Positions 9,079-18,350 of a DNA stretch of 64,000 bases are shown here, piece by piece. The stretch's first letter is position 1, and each line of letters starts with the position of its first letter. Location: NCBI RefSeq assembly GCF_000384415.1, contig NZ_ARVU01000001.1, forward strand, positions 1,426,001 through 1,490,000, written 5' to 3'. Source of the stretch: Cycloclasticus pugetii PS-1. Lineage in GTDB: Bacteria; Pseudomonadota; Gammaproteobacteria; Methylococcales; Cycloclasticaceae. The position numbers and the translations under genes are program-made. The notes beneath the pieces were generated by a model. It did no database searches, had not been told where the DNA came from, and saw nothing but the letters and a program-made list of their open reading frames with translations.

Positions 9079-10068
9079 TTATTTACGTGTTAGTGAATAA
9101 CTTTGTATCGCGAACTCTTCTAGCATTAACTGTTGGTTAACTTGATTAGACTCTAACGATGTTAAATAATTTAACTGCTCTAACAAAGTATGCATTCCTT
9201 TTAAGTGTAGCGTTTCTATAAAAACTTTCAAGTCAGCTCTCAGGTCAGGGTTCATTAGCTGATTATCTAAGGCACCATGAGCGCACTTGATTGCATCAGA
9301 TAGCCACGACATCAGCCATTTTAAAACAGGCAAGCCTTTTAGGCTAATACATTTTTCAGCAAATAGGACTGGATCTAAACGCCCTTTCAAAAGCTCTATA
9401 AAGTTATTCAGTAACAGCTTTCTGATCTTCAAGGCCTCTTTTTGCCATAATTCTTTAGCATAAAGAGGCGCGTTGTTAGCTAAACTCAAATATTGTTCTG
9501 GCTCCTTACAGCCCAAACCAACTAACCAATCCTTTGCCTCAGTCAGCTCAATACCCTTAACGGTTATAAGCTGACAACGACTTCTTATTGTTGCGGGTAC
9601 TTTCGACAGTTGATTCACTATCAAAACCAGGCAGGTATTTTCGCTAGGTTCCTCTAAGGTTTTCAGTAAACTATTAGCCGCTGAATGAGACATCGCATCG
9701 GCTGGGTCAATAACAACAATTCTTGGTTTAGTATATTGATTGCTTAATGCTAATGATGACATTAACTGCCGGATGGGTTCAATTTTAATACTCGTTTTGC
9801 CCTCTTCAGGTATTACATGAAAGAAGTCTGGGTAATTATCAGCTTTAAACAATAAACACGCTTCACATAAACCGCAAGCAAACGGCTCATCAAGAGATGA
9901 AGAACAAACAGCTCGATGGGCAAACGCGATAGCCAACGATGACACCCCTAACCCTTCGTTGCCAACTAAGATCAAAGCACTGGGTAAGCGGTCTTGCTTT
10001 AAGTAACGAGATAATGGCCTCCAATAGTTTTGTAACCAAGGGTAAACTGCTTGTAATTGATTACTCAT
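9079..10068 (-). CDS. holB: DNA polymerase III delta-prime subunit
   Basis: This 329-residue clamp-loader subunit has the AAA+ fold with a degenerate nucleotide-binding loop (VGNEGLGVSSLAIAFAH), a four-cysteine zinc module (C-x8-CGLCEAC region), DPADAMSHSAANSLLKTLEEP, and the SRC motif (TIRSRCQ). Delta-prime is the catalytically inactive stator of the clamp loader, in line with the altered P-loop. Its start overlaps the end of tmk by 8 bp, indicating translational coupling. Confidence 0.93.
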   Translation of the reverse strand: MSNQLQAVYPWLQNYWRPLSRYLKQDRLPSALILVGNEGLGVSSLAIAFAHRAVCSSSLDEPFACGLCEACLLFKADNYPDFFHVIPEEGKTSIKIEPIRQLMSSLALSNQYTKPRIVVIDPADAMSHSAANSLLKTLEEPSENTCLVLIVNQLSKVPATIRSRCQLITVKGIELTEAKDWLVGLGCKEPEQYLSLANNAPLYAKELWQKEALKIRKLLLNNFIELLKGRLDPVLFAEKCISLKGLPVLKWLMSWLSDAIKCAHGALDNQLMNPDLRADLKVFIETLHLKGMHTLLEQLNYLTSLESNQVNQQLMLEEFAIQSYSLTRK

Positions 10069-10690
10069 CTAGCAATATTTTGTCTAAGTAAACGGCTATA
10101 TTTTTCTGTACTTGTTGCAAAGGGTCAGAGGCATCAACAACACCAAAGCGTTTAGGTTCTGCCTTTGCTCTATCCAAATATACTTGCCGAACATTTTCAA
10201 AAAATACTTTTTTTTCAGATTCAAAACGGTCAGGATCACTTCTATTCGCCGCGCGTTGTAAGCCAATATCCACCGACAAGTCTAACAAAATGGTAAGGTC
10301 GGGCAACAAGCCCTTTTGAACAAATTGTTCTAGCCAGCTAATATCAGCAACTTTAAAATGACGCCCGCCCCCTTGATACGCATACGTAGCGTCCGTAAAA
10401 CGATCACACACAACCCACTTGCCAGATTCTAAGGCCGGCATAATGACGTTTTTAATGTGTTGAGCCCGTGCCGCAAACATTAAGAGAAGCTCAGACTCAT
10501 CACATAATAACTCATCATCATGGTCTAATAACAAGCCTCGAATTTTTTCGGCTATTTTTGTGCCACCAGGCTCTCTCGTTGTAACAACCTCTTGCCCGGC
10601 TAATTTTATATAGTTAGCAATGAACTCCAGATTTGTTGTTTTACCAACACCTTCAACGCCTTCAAGGGTTAAAAACTTTCCCACTTTCAT
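10061..10690 (-). CDS. tmk: Thymidylate kinase
   Basis: A 209-residue dTMP kinase that makes dTDP for DNA synthesis. The P-loop is LEGVEGVGKTTN, followed by the DR-type motif VVTTREPGGT and the later VCDRFTDATYAYQGGGR substrate-binding segment. It lies 2 bp after mltG and overlaps holB, the usual mltG-tmk-holB order. Confidence 0.96.
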   Translation of the reverse strand: MKVGKFLTLEGVEGVGKTTNLEFIANYIKLAGQEVVTTREPGGTKIAEKIRGLLLDHDDELLCDESELLLMFAARAQHIKNVIMPALESGKWVVCDRFTDATYAYQGGGRHFKVADISWLEQFVQKGLLPDLTILLDLSVDIGLQRAANRSDPDRFESEKKVFFENVRQVYLDRAKAEPKRFGVVDASDPLQQVQKNIAVYLDKILLDE

Positions 10691-10692
10691 TA

Positions 10693-11691
10693 TTATTGCT
10701 TCCGTTGGTATTTGTTAACCGCTGCATTATGTTGCTTCAACGTTTCAGAAAATATATGCGTGCCATCACCATTCGATACAAAATATAAGTTTTTAGTGTC
10801 TTCTGGGTGTAGAACTGCGTCGATCGCCGCCTTACTAGGCATTGCTATTGGTGTCGGTGGAAGCCCATAACGTGTATATGTGTTATAGGGAGTGTCCTTA
10901 CGTAAATCTCTATACCTTATATCACCGTCATACCCATCTCCCATACCGTAAATAACAGTTGGGTCTGTTTGTAGTTTCATACCTATTTCAAGTCTACGGA
11001 TAAAAACACCCGCTATCTGCTTTCGTTCGTGAGCAGCCCCCGTTTCCTTCTCTACAATAGATGCTAGAATCAGTGCATCATAAACGCTTGGTATCACTGT
11101 TCTTACATCTCTTTTAGGCCATGCTGAATTAACGAAAACCTGCATCGAACGGTATGCACGACGAAGAATATCTACATCAGATGTATTTTTAATAAAAAAA
11201 TATGTTTCGGGTAATAGCATCCCCTCTAAATGTTTTTCCGGAATATTCAATAACGTTAAATACTGACTGATACTCGCTTGTTCAGGCAGTGTTTTTTTAA
11301 TCGCTGGATGCTCTCTAATGTCCCTTAAAACTTCCTTAAACGTTTGGCCTTCAATAATTGAAATAGCATATTGATTAACCTTGCCTTTGACTAGAAAATT
11401 CAATATTTGCACCGGTGTCAAACCTGGAGAAAATTCGTACTCACCTGCTTGTATTTTATTGGCAGCTCCTTCAAACCGTACATGCCATTTAAACCAAGGT
11501 CCATCTACCACGCCTTTCTTATCCAGCGTTGAAATAATTTGATTTAGGTTTTGACCTTTTTCAATGTTCACAACAACAGAGCCCATCTCGTTAGAAATAG
11601 ACGATTCATTCATTGCATAGTTGTACATCATCCAAAACCAACCAAATAATAAACTACAAACAATAATTGTTATTGCTAATAAGCGCCGCAT
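10693..11691 (-). CDS. mltG: Endolytic murein transglycosylase MltG (YceG)
   Basis: This 332-residue inner-membrane enzyme cleaves nascent glycan strands and is thought to set strand length. It has one N-terminal membrane helix (residues about 4-24), a LysM-like segment (IEKGQNLNQIISTLDKKGV) and the YceG catalytic domain with EGMLLPETYFF and ASIVEKETGAAHER, the latter containing the catalytic glutamate. Its start overlaps the pabC stop by one base (TAATG), so the two are translationally coupled. Confidence 0.94.
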   Translation of the reverse strand: MRRLLAITIIVCSLLFGWFWMMYNYAMNESSISNEMGSVVVNIEKGQNLNQIISTLDKKGVVDGPWFKWHVRFEGAANKIQAGEYEFSPGLTPVQILNFLVKGKVNQYAISIIEGQTFKEVLRDIREHPAIKKTLPEQASISQYLTLLNIPEKHLEGMLLPETYFFIKNTSDVDILRRAYRSMQVFVNSAWPKRDVRTVIPSVYDALILASIVEKETGAAHERKQIAGVFIRRLEIGMKLQTDPTVIYGMGDGYDGDIRYRDLRKDTPYNTYTRYGLPPTPIAMPSKAAIDAVLHPEDTKNLYFVSNGDGTHIFSETLKQHNAAVNKYQRKQ

Positions 11692-12548
11692 TAGTTTTTT
11701 CCCGCGTGTTGATCGACTTGATGCTGAATATCAGCCAGTACGCTATCTAACGCCCAGTGTGCATACGGACCCACCTCTTTAATAAAGGCTTTGTCATCAA
11801 TTCTAAGTTGTTTAATAGCTCGTATAGGCATTAAACTATTTGTCATAAAAACCTCATCTGCATCTATTACGTTCTCCACAGACAGCTCCATTTCTCTACA
11901 ATCCATTCCTTCTTGAGTCGCTTGAGCTATTAAGTAATCACGAATGATTCCTCTAACTCCCGCATTTTCTAATGTAGGCGTCATTAAAACACCCTTGCTA
12001 ACAATAAAAATATTACTCATTGTTCCTTCAATCACTACGCCCTCAACATCGAGCATTAAACCTTCGGTTGAAACAGTATCGCCAAATTCACTACGTGCTA
12101 ACACTCGTTCTAATTGATTCAAGTGTTTAAGCCCAGCCAATAAGGGTTGGCGGCTTAGCTGAGTATGACATAAAACAAGGTCTAAACTAAGCAGTGGATT
12201 TTTAACCGTTGCCTTAGTTGCAGAAAAAGACACTAGCCGTGTTACGTTAGGGTTTTTTGGCGGCAAAAAACCTCTTTTACCGACACCTCTTGAAATCAAT
12301 AATTTTATAACCCCACATTGATTTGTCTCGATGAGCTGAAAGATTTCTCTTTCTAAAATATCCTTATTAAGAGGTGGAAAACCCAGCACTTCGCAACCTT
12401 TTTGTAAGCGCTGCAAGTGTTCTTCAAGATAACAAGGGCAACCAAACTCCACTAGAATGGTTTCAAACAGGCCGTCACCATATTGTAAGCCCCTGTCTGA
12501 AGCATTAATTGAGTCACCATATTGACCATTAATTAGGGTCTTATCCAT
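11691..12548 (-). CDS. pabC: Aminodeoxychorismate lyase
   Basis: A 285-residue fold-type IV PLP enzyme that releases pyruvate from aminodeoxychorismate to give p-aminobenzoate for folate. Visible features are INASDRGLQYGDGLFETI at the N-terminus, GLKHLNQLERVLAR with the PLP lysine, and EGTMSNIFIV. It overlaps pabB by 8 bp and is followed by mltG. Branched-chain and D-amino-acid aminotransferases share the fold, but the pabB neighbour decides the call. Confidence 0.92.
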   Translation of the reverse strand: MDKTLINGQYGDSINASDRGLQYGDGLFETILVEFGCPCYLEEHLQRLQKGCEVLGFPPLNKDILEREIFQLIETNQCGVIKLLISRGVGKRGFLPPKNPNVTRLVSFSATKATVKNPLLSLDLVLCHTQLSRQPLLAGLKHLNQLERVLARSEFGDTVSTEGLMLDVEGVVIEGTMSNIFIVSKGVLMTPTLENAGVRGIIRDYLIAQATQEGMDCREMELSVENVIDADEVFMTNSLMPIRAIKQLRIDDKAFIKEVGPYAHWALDSVLADIQHQVDQHAGKN

Positions 12549-13890
12549 TACTAATATTCAACGCTTGTAATAAAGCTTTGGCTTTATGTCGTGTTTCTTC
12601 AAGTTCTTTTTCTGCAATTGAATCCGCCACGATTCCTGCCCCTGTCCTCAATATTAACTGCCTATCATTAATGGTAAAGGTTCTTATTAATATGTTTAGG
12701 TCTAAGTTGCCATTACGATTAATGTAGCCCATCGACCCGGTATAGGCACCCCTTGGCGTTTTTTCTAGTTCATTAATGATCTCCATACAACGAACTTTAG
12801 GACAACCCGTTATTGTACCGCCCGGGAAAACTGCTTTAATCACGTTTGAGGGCGACATGCCCGAGACCAATTTACCAGTGACGTTTGAGACTATATGATG
12901 CACTTCTGCATAAGATTCCAAGCTCATTTTCTCATCAACCTTTACCGTACCGGTTGTACAAATTCGCCCAAGATCATTACGAATGAGGTCAATCAACATA
13001 ATATGTTCTGCGCTTTCTTTTGCATTAAAAAGTAACTCTTGCGCAAAACTATTGTCTAACAGTTCATCTTTATCTCTGGGCCTTGTGCCTGCGATAGGTC
13101 GCATTTGCACAACATCGTCAACACAACTAATTAAACGCTCCGGAGATGATGAACAAATAACCGTCTCGCCGAAACAAGCCAACCCAGCAAAAGGTGAAGG
13201 GTTATGTACCCTTAGTGAACGATAAACATCTAAATAATCACTCTGACCAGCAAACTCACCGGCCCATTGCCTAGAAAGATTAACCTGTAAGGTATCTCCT
13301 TCAATTAGATATGACTTAATCTTTTTTACACCCGCTAAAAAGGCGTTCGACGGGTCTTCTTTTAACTTGACTGTTGGATAGTTAAATCCACTCTTTTCCA
13401 GGGTCTCTAGATCAACCAATACTTGTTTAATTAAAGCATCATGTCCCTTTTCGCACACAATCCAGCAACGGTTATCCTGATGGCTTCTTATGATGGCTAA
13501 AGGGATTCTTACAGCACTCACCACCGGTAAGCTTTTATCTACTTGCAGATCGGAAAGTTTTTCTTCAATAACACCAATAAGTTCATAACTTAAAAAGACA
13601 AACCAGCCCCCCGTAAAAGGAAGTTTGTCAGCCTTGCTTGGTACTTTCTCTCGTTCAAAAGCATGATCAAACTTAGCGAAAAATTGATTATTTTTTATGC
13701 TTGATGATTCAATTTTTTCGCCAGGAAAACCGAACAATATATCGAAAGCATTGGCTGAATGACTTGCATCATTACTTTCTAATAAAAATGGATAGCGCTG
13801 AGGATTCGCCGCATGGCAATCTAATAGGTCGAAATCTGAAGCAATTTCGATTTTAAGGTAATCGCCACAGTCTTTTATATCCAGTGTCAC
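12541..13890 (-). CDS. pabB: Aminodeoxychorismate synthase component I
   Basis: A 449-residue chorismate-utilising enzyme that makes 4-amino-4-deoxychorismate for folate. The C-terminal chorismate-binding domain shows SSSPERLISC, MRPIAGTRPR, HIMLIDLIRNDLGR and FPGGTITGCPKVRCMEII. At the position where E. coli PabB has a catalytic lysine (PIKGT), this protein has alanine (A267), as in anthranilate synthase TrpE. Coupling to pabC and the fab cluster supports PabB, but a TrpE-like mechanism cannot be excluded. No glutaminase (pabA) is seen nearby. Confidence 0.85.
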   Translation of the reverse strand: MTLDIKDCGDYLKIEIASDFDLLDCHAANPQRYPFLLESNDASHSANAFDILFGFPGEKIESSSIKNNQFFAKFDHAFEREKVPSKADKLPFTGGWFVFLSYELIGVIEEKLSDLQVDKSLPVVSAVRIPLAIIRSHQDNRCWIVCEKGHDALIKQVLVDLETLEKSGFNYPTVKLKEDPSNAFLAGVKKIKSYLIEGDTLQVNLSRQWAGEFAGQSDYLDVYRSLRVHNPSPFAGLACFGETVICSSSPERLISCVDDVVQMRPIAGTRPRDKDELLDNSFAQELLFNAKESAEHIMLIDLIRNDLGRICTTGTVKVDEKMSLESYAEVHHIVSNVTGKLVSGMSPSNVIKAVFPGGTITGCPKVRCMEIINELEKTPRGAYTGSMGYINRNGNLDLNILIRTFTINDRQLILRTGAGIVADSIAEKELEETRHKAKALLQALNISNG

Positions 13891-13905
13891 CTGGCAGGGT
13901 ATAAG

Positions 13906-15144
13906 CTAAAGTCGTTTAAAGACGAGCGTGCCGTTAGTACCACCAAACCCAAATGAATTTGACACAACAACATTCATTTCCATTTGACGTGCTTCATTTG
14001 GCACATAATCTAAATCACAATCAGGATCAGGCGTAAATTGATTAATGGTCGGTGGCGCCACTTGATCACGCAACGCTAAAACAGAAAATACTGCCTCTGC
14101 GCCACCGGCTGCTCCTAGCATATGACCAGTCATGGACTTGGTTGAACTCATCGGTACTTTATAAGCATTATCACCTAATAAAGTTTTAGCTGCGTGCGTT
14201 TCAGCAACATCCCCAGCAGGTGTCGAGGTACCGTGGGCATTGATATAACTGACTTGTTCTGCATCTAAAGAAGCGTCTTTTAAAGCATTTCGCATGCAAC
14301 GGTATGCGCCATCACCATTCTTTGATGGCATGGTCATATGAAATGCATCGGAGCTCATTCCATAGCCGGCTAATTCTGCATAAATTTTTGCACCGCGTTT
14401 TTTAGCATGCTCATATTCTTCAAGCACCAAAACACCGGCACCATCACTTAAAACAAAGCCATCACGGTCTTTGTCCCAAGGACGACTCGCCGTTCCGGGT
14501 GAATCATTCCTACGTGACAAGGCACGCGCAGAAGAAAACCCACCATAAGACGTTACTGACGTGGCCATTTCTGCTCCGCCAGCCACCATCACATCAGCAT
14601 CACCGTATTGAATAATGCGCATTGCATCGCCAATATTATGCGCACCTGTTGTGCATGCCGTTACAATGGCGAAATTTGGCCCTTTCAATCCACGTAAAAT
14701 TGAAAGGTTTCCTGAGATCATATTGATGATGTTTGATGGCACAAAAAACGGTGAAATCTTTCTTGGCCCACCTTTTTGAAAGCCTTCAAAACCAGCTTCA
14801 ATGCCTGAAATACCACCAATACCTGCACCAATGGCTACGCCGATTCTTTCAGCATTTTCATCCGTCACCTCAAGACCAGAATCATCTAAAGCTTGGATTC
14901 CAGCCGCAACACCGTAATGAATAAATGGATCCATTTTTTTTGAATCCTTACGAGAAAGATAGTCATTTACATCGAAATCTTTAACGGCTCCACCAAAATT
15001 TGATGGAAAATCAGTTGTATCAAACCGAGTTATCGGGGCAATACCACTTTGACCATTTAAAATATTTTCCCAAGAATCTGCAACATTACCACCAACTGGT
15101 GACAACAAACCCAACCCTGTAACTACTACTCGACGTTTAGACAC
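13906..15144 (-). CDS. fabF: 3-oxoacyl-ACP synthase II
   Basis: This 412-residue condensing enzyme elongates acyl-ACP with malonyl-ACP. The active-site cysteine is C164 in [10 protein letters not shown]; catalytic histidines are in [11 protein letters not shown] and [13 protein letters not shown]; the C-terminal glycine-rich [12 protein letters not shown] is present. Length and motifs are standard FabF. It follows acpP after a terminator hairpin and precedes pabB by 15 bp. Confidence 0.96.
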   Translation of the reverse strand: MSKRRVVVTGLGLLSPVGGNVADSWENILNGQSGIAPITRFDTTDFPSNFGGAVKDFDVNDYLSRKDSKKMDPFIHYGVAAGIQALDDSGLEVTDENAERIGVAIGAGIGGISGIEAGFEGFQKGGPRKISPFFVPSNIINMISGNLSILRGLKGPNFAIVTACTTGAHNIGDAMRIIQYGDADVMVAGGAEMATSVTSYGGFSSARALSRRNDSPGTASRPWDKDRDGFVLSDGAGVLVLEEYEHAKKRGAKIYAELAGYGMSSDAFHMTMPSKNGDGAYRCMRNALKDASLDAEQVSYINAHGTSTPAGDVAETHAAKTLLGDNAYKVPMSSTKSMTGHMLGAAGGAEAVFSVLALRDQVAPPTINQFTPDPDCDLDYVPNEARQMEMNVVVSNSFGFGGTNGTLVFKRL

Positions 15145-15166
15145 AATATGAACTCTCTAACATAAA

Positions 15167-15202
15167 ACAAGCACGGCTTACGATAAAGTAAGCCGTGCTT
15201 GA
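15167..15202 (-). terminator. Terminator/attenuator between acpP and fabF
   Basis: Read leftward, CAAGCACGGCTTAC pairs with GTAAGCCGTGCTTG around a short A/T loop, followed by TTTTATG. A hairpin here would end most acpP transcripts and allow limited readthrough into fabF, fitting the much higher demand for acyl carrier protein. Confidence 0.75.
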
Positions 15203-15217
15203 TAAAAAGAAATTGAT

Positions 15218-15454
15218 TTATTCTGCGTTATTATTAACGTAGTCAATTGCTTGTTGAACAGTTGTGATACCTTCAGCTTGTTCATCAGGAATCTCACAAT
15301 CAAACTCTTCTTCAAGAGCCATCACTAACTCAACCGTATCCAATGAATCTGCACCTAAGTCATCGATGAATGATGCTTCGTTTGTTACTTCTTCTTCCTT
15401 CACACCAAGTTGTTCTGCAACGATTTTTTTGACGCGCTCTTCAATATTACTCAT
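15218..15454 (-). CDS. acpP: Acyl carrier protein
   Basis: A 78-residue acidic carrier protein with the phosphopantetheine attachment site DLGADSLDT (S37). I place the start at 15454 ([11 protein letters not shown]), because it has a good AGAGGGAA ribosome-binding site upstream; the frame opens 11 codons earlier, but that extension is not conserved in ACPs. It is the central carrier for FabD, FabH, FabG and FabF encoded around it. The upstream region holds a duplicated promoter segment. Confidence 0.97.
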   Translation of the reverse strand: MSNIEERVKKIVAEQLGVKEEEVTNEASFIDDLGADSLDTVELVMALEEEFDCEIPDEQAEGITTVQQAIDYVNNNAE

Positions 15455-15480
15455 TTTTCTATTCCCTCTGTATTTTTGGA

Positions 15481-15501
15481 ACCACAAATTTAATTTGTGG
15501 T
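15481..15501. promoter_or_regulatory. Perfect palindrome upstream of acpP (possible operator)
   Basis: ACCACAAATT and AATTTGTGGT form a 21-base perfect inverted repeat centred on 15491, about 27-47 bp before the acpP start. It lies downstream of two possible -10 boxes, so it would be in the leader or near the transcription start. It could be a repressor operator for fatty-acid control or an RNA hairpin; no known consensus was matched. Confidence 0.55.
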
Positions 15502-15547
15502 GTTCATATTATATTGCTAAATTTGTGGTCTTCTTATTATATTGCTA
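15492..15547. repeat. Two adjacent 28-bp direct repeats carrying a -10 box before acpP
   Basis: Positions 15492-15519 and 15520-15547 are direct copies with only two mismatches and no spacer. In the leftward direction each copy contains GCAATATAAT, so a TATAAT -10 box is present twice, 28 bp apart. A TTTAAA or TTAAAC -35-like element lies 16-17 bp before the upstream copy only. This looks like a tandem duplication of an acpP promoter core. Confidence 0.7.
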
Positions 15548-15619
15548 AATTAAAAAAGTTTAAACAATTCTATATATCAAACCAAGGACTACTACTAAAA
15601 ACTTACGATCAATTATTCA

Positions 15620-16354
15620 TTACCCCATATACATGCCACCATTAACATGTAAAGTTTCCCCTGTAATGTAAGCCGCTTTATCAGAACATAAGAAGGAAAC
15701 AGCATTTGCTATCTCTTTTGCATCACCAAGACGCCCAAGAGGAACCCCTTCCAATAATGAAGCTTTTTGCTCATCTGGTAAGGCTTTTGTCATATCTGTG
15801 TCAATAAAGCCTGGAGCCACCGTATTGACTGTGATATTTCTTGAGCCAACTTCTCTCGCTAACGATTTACTAAACCCGATAATCCCTGCCTTAGCAGCTG
15901 CATAATTTGCTTGCCCAGCATTACCGGTTACACCAATAACTGAGGCAATACTAACAATCCGCCCTTTTTTATTTTTCATCATACCGCGCAAACAACCTTT
16001 ACTAACGCGGAATATTGAACTTAGATTGGTTGAAATAATATCATCCCACTCATCATCTTTCATTCTGAGCATAAGATTATCTCTGGTAATCCCAGCATTA
16101 TTCACCAACACTGTAGGCGCACCCACGGTAGATGTAATGTCTTTCAAGACCGACTGAATTGAATCTGTGTCGGTAACATCTAACGTCATTCCTTTACCTG
16201 AATCAGATAGATAATCTGATATAGCCGCCGCGCCGTTATCAGAAGTGGCCGTTCCAACAACATAAAAACCATCAGCGACCAGCTGTTGCGCAATGGCTTT
16301 ACCTATCCCACGACTTGCTCCAGTAACCAATGCAATTGGTTTATTATTCATCAT
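15620..16354 (-). CDS. fabG: 3-oxoacyl-ACP reductase
   Basis: This 244-residue short-chain dehydrogenase reduces 3-oxoacyl-ACP with NADPH. The cofactor loop is VTGASRGIGKAIA, NNAG is in LVNNAGITRDN, and the catalytic Ser-Tyr-Lys set is in SIASVIGV and ANYAAAKAG. GETLHVNGGMYMG closes the protein as in FabG. The start region overlaps the fabD stop by 4 bp; the next codon is also ATG. Confidence 0.96.
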   Translation of the reverse strand: MMNNKPIALVTGASRGIGKAIAQQLVADGFYVVGTATSDNGAAAISDYLSDSGKGMTLDVTDTDSIQSVLKDITSTVGAPTVLVNNAGITRDNLMLRMKDDEWDDIISTNLSSIFRVSKGCLRGMMKNKKGRIVSIASVIGVTGNAGQANYAAAKAGIIGFSKSLAREVGSRNITVNTVAPGFIDTDMTKALPDEQKASLLEGVPLGRLGDAKEIANAVSFLCSDKAAYITGETLHVNGGMYMG

Positions 16355-17289
16355 AATGCCTCTATCGTTTTATTAAATGAGCGCTCATCACCTAACGAGT
16401 AAAGTGCTAATGATTTATTAATTCTTTTATTTAATCCACTTAGCACTTTACCTGGACCACACTCAATAATGGTATCTATTCCGGCATCAGTTAACATCTC
16501 AACTGTCTCAACCCAGCGTACCGGCGTGTGTAATTGTTTCATCAGAGCCTGCTTAATATCAGATGCATCGTTATGTTGCGCTACATCCGTATTGTGTATG
16601 ACTGAAATGGTTGGTATTGAAAACCTAACTCCGCCCAATACAGCCATTAACTTTTCAGCAGCTGGAGCCATCAACGCACAATGTGAAGGTACACTGACTG
16701 GTAACGGCAACGCTCTTTTTGCGCCCTGTTCTTTCGCCAACTCTATTGCTCTATTAACTGCGTTCGTATTACCTGCAATAACAACCTGACCTGGTGCATT
16801 AAAATTAACAGCCGAAACAGTTTCTCCCTCAGCCGCTTGATTACAAATATTTACTAAGTCAGCTACTTCAAGACCTAATATTGCAGCCATCGCTCCCTCA
16901 CCTTCAGGGACGGCTTGCTGCATAAACATCGCACGTTGCTCAACCAATTTAACTGCATCAACAAAGTCCAAACTTCCCGCACAAACAAGCGCTGTATATT
17001 CACCCAAGCTATGGCCAGCCATAAACGAGGGAGTAACTTCCGCTGTAGATTGGAGCACGCGCCACATGGCAACACTTGCTGTTAGTATCAAAGGTTGTGT
17101 ATTTTGTGTTTGGTTCAACTCTTCAACAGGCCCATTTTGGGCTAACGCCCATAAATCACGGCCTAATGCTTGTGATGCCTCATCGAAGGTTTCTTTGATT
17201 TGATTATAGTGAGCAGACAGATCACCTAGCATACCGACAGCTTGGGACCCCTGGCCTGGAAAAACAATGGCTATTTTGTTTGATGACAT
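16351..17289 (-). CDS. fabD: Malonyl-CoA:ACP transacylase
   Basis: A 312-residue enzyme that moves malonyl from CoA to ACP. The opening IVFPGQGSQAVGM and nucleophile motif AGHSLGEYTA (S94) are diagnostic, and the histidine lies in PVSVPSHCALM. It sits between fabH and fabG, with a 4-bp overlap into fabG. Confidence 0.97.
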   Translation of the reverse strand: MSSNKIAIVFPGQGSQAVGMLGDLSAHYNQIKETFDEASQALGRDLWALAQNGPVEELNQTQNTQPLILTASVAMWRVLQSTAEVTPSFMAGHSLGEYTALVCAGSLDFVDAVKLVEQRAMFMQQAVPEGEGAMAAILGLEVADLVNICNQAAEGETVSAVNFNAPGQVVIAGNTNAVNRAIELAKEQGAKRALPLPVSVPSHCALMAPAAEKLMAVLGGVRFSIPTISVIHNTDVAQHNDASDIKQALMKQLHTPVRWVETVEMLTDAGIDTIIECGPGKVLSGLNKRINKSLALYSLGDERSFNKTIEAL

Positions 17290-17321
17290 AATGTATTAAA
17301 TGATTTGAATTTACTGAAGAC

Positions 17322-18284
17322 TTACATTTTTACAAGAGCAGAACCCCAGACAAAACCACCACCAAAGGCTTCCATCAAGACTATTTCACCTTTTTTAATT
17401 CGCCCATCTCTAACTGCTTGATCTAATGCAAGAGGCACTGAAGCAGCAGAAGTGTTGGCTTGATTTTCTATCGTGAGAACAACCTTTTCCATCGGCATAT
17501 TCAGCTTTTTTGCAACCGAGGAAATGATTCTTATATTAGCTTGGTGCGGTATTAACCAGTCAACATCTGATTTATCCATGTTGTTGGCTTCAAGTGTTTC
17601 ATCCACAACACGGCTTAATGTTTTAACCGCAACTTTATACACATCATTGCCGTGCATCGTCATGAAAGCCTGATCACCTTCTTGTTTTTGGTCTTTGATT
17701 GGATTGTTCACATACAGCAGATCTTGATATTGACCGTCGGCGTTCATATGCGTTGATAAAATACCGGGCTCTTCTGATGCTTCTACCACAACTGCGCCCG
17801 CACCATCACCGAAGATCACACACGAGCTTCTATCTGAATAGTCAAGAATCCTTGAATTCGCTTCTGAACCGACAACCAGTGCTTTTTTTGCGCCCCCAGC
17901 TTTTATAAATTGGGTTGCAATGCCCAAGGCATAAATAAACCCTGAACAAGCCGCCTGAACGTCAAAAGCTGCCCCACCGTTTGCGCCCAGCCTATTTTGT
18001 AAAATACACGCCGTACTAGGAAAAACCCTATCAGATGAACTGGTAGCAACAATAATAAGATCGATTTCAGAGGCATCTAACCCCGCTGCTTCAAGTGCGT
18101 TATTAGACGCAATCTCAGCCATACTGGAGACAGACTCTTTTTCATCGATAACGTGTCTTTGCTTTATTCCCGTTCTGGAATAAATCCACTCGTCAGTCGT
18201 CTCTAATGTTGATTCAAAATCTTTATTAGTAACAACTTTTTCAGGCAAATAACTACCTGTACCGGTTATTTTCGCATTAAACAT
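17322..18284 (-). CDS. fabH: 3-oxoacyl-ACP synthase III
   Basis: This 320-residue enzyme starts fatty-acid synthesis by condensing acetyl-CoA with malonyl-ACP. Active-site C113 is in VQAACSGFIYAL, with IPHQANIRI and the asparagine in NQANTSAAS completing the triad. It is the first fab gene after rpmF; the gap is only 66 bp, leaving no room for plsX, which lies between these genes in most relatives. Confidence 0.96.
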   Translation of the reverse strand: MFNAKITGTGSYLPEKVVTNKDFESTLETTDEWIYSRTGIKQRHVIDEKESVSSMAEIASNNALEAAGLDASEIDLIIVATSSSDRVFPSTACILQNRLGANGGAAFDVQAACSGFIYALGIATQFIKAGGAKKALVVGSEANSRILDYSDRSSCVIFGDGAGAVVVEASEEPGILSTHMNADGQYQDLLYVNNPIKDQKQEGDQAFMTMHGNDVYKVAVKTLSRVVDETLEANNMDKSDVDWLIPHQANIRIISSVAKKLNMPMEKVVLTIENQANTSAASVPLALDQAVRDGRIKKGEIVLMEAFGGGFVWGSALVKM

Positions 18285-18350
18285 AAACTAATGCCTTACC
18301 TAACAACACGAAGCTGAACGGCCCGAAGATACGTTAAAACAAAAACCTTA

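Noticed and set aside
15455-15487. Eleven-codon N-terminal extension of acpP
   Set aside because: It overlaps the leader and palindrome, and the internal ATG has the proper ribosome-binding site and conserved ACP start.
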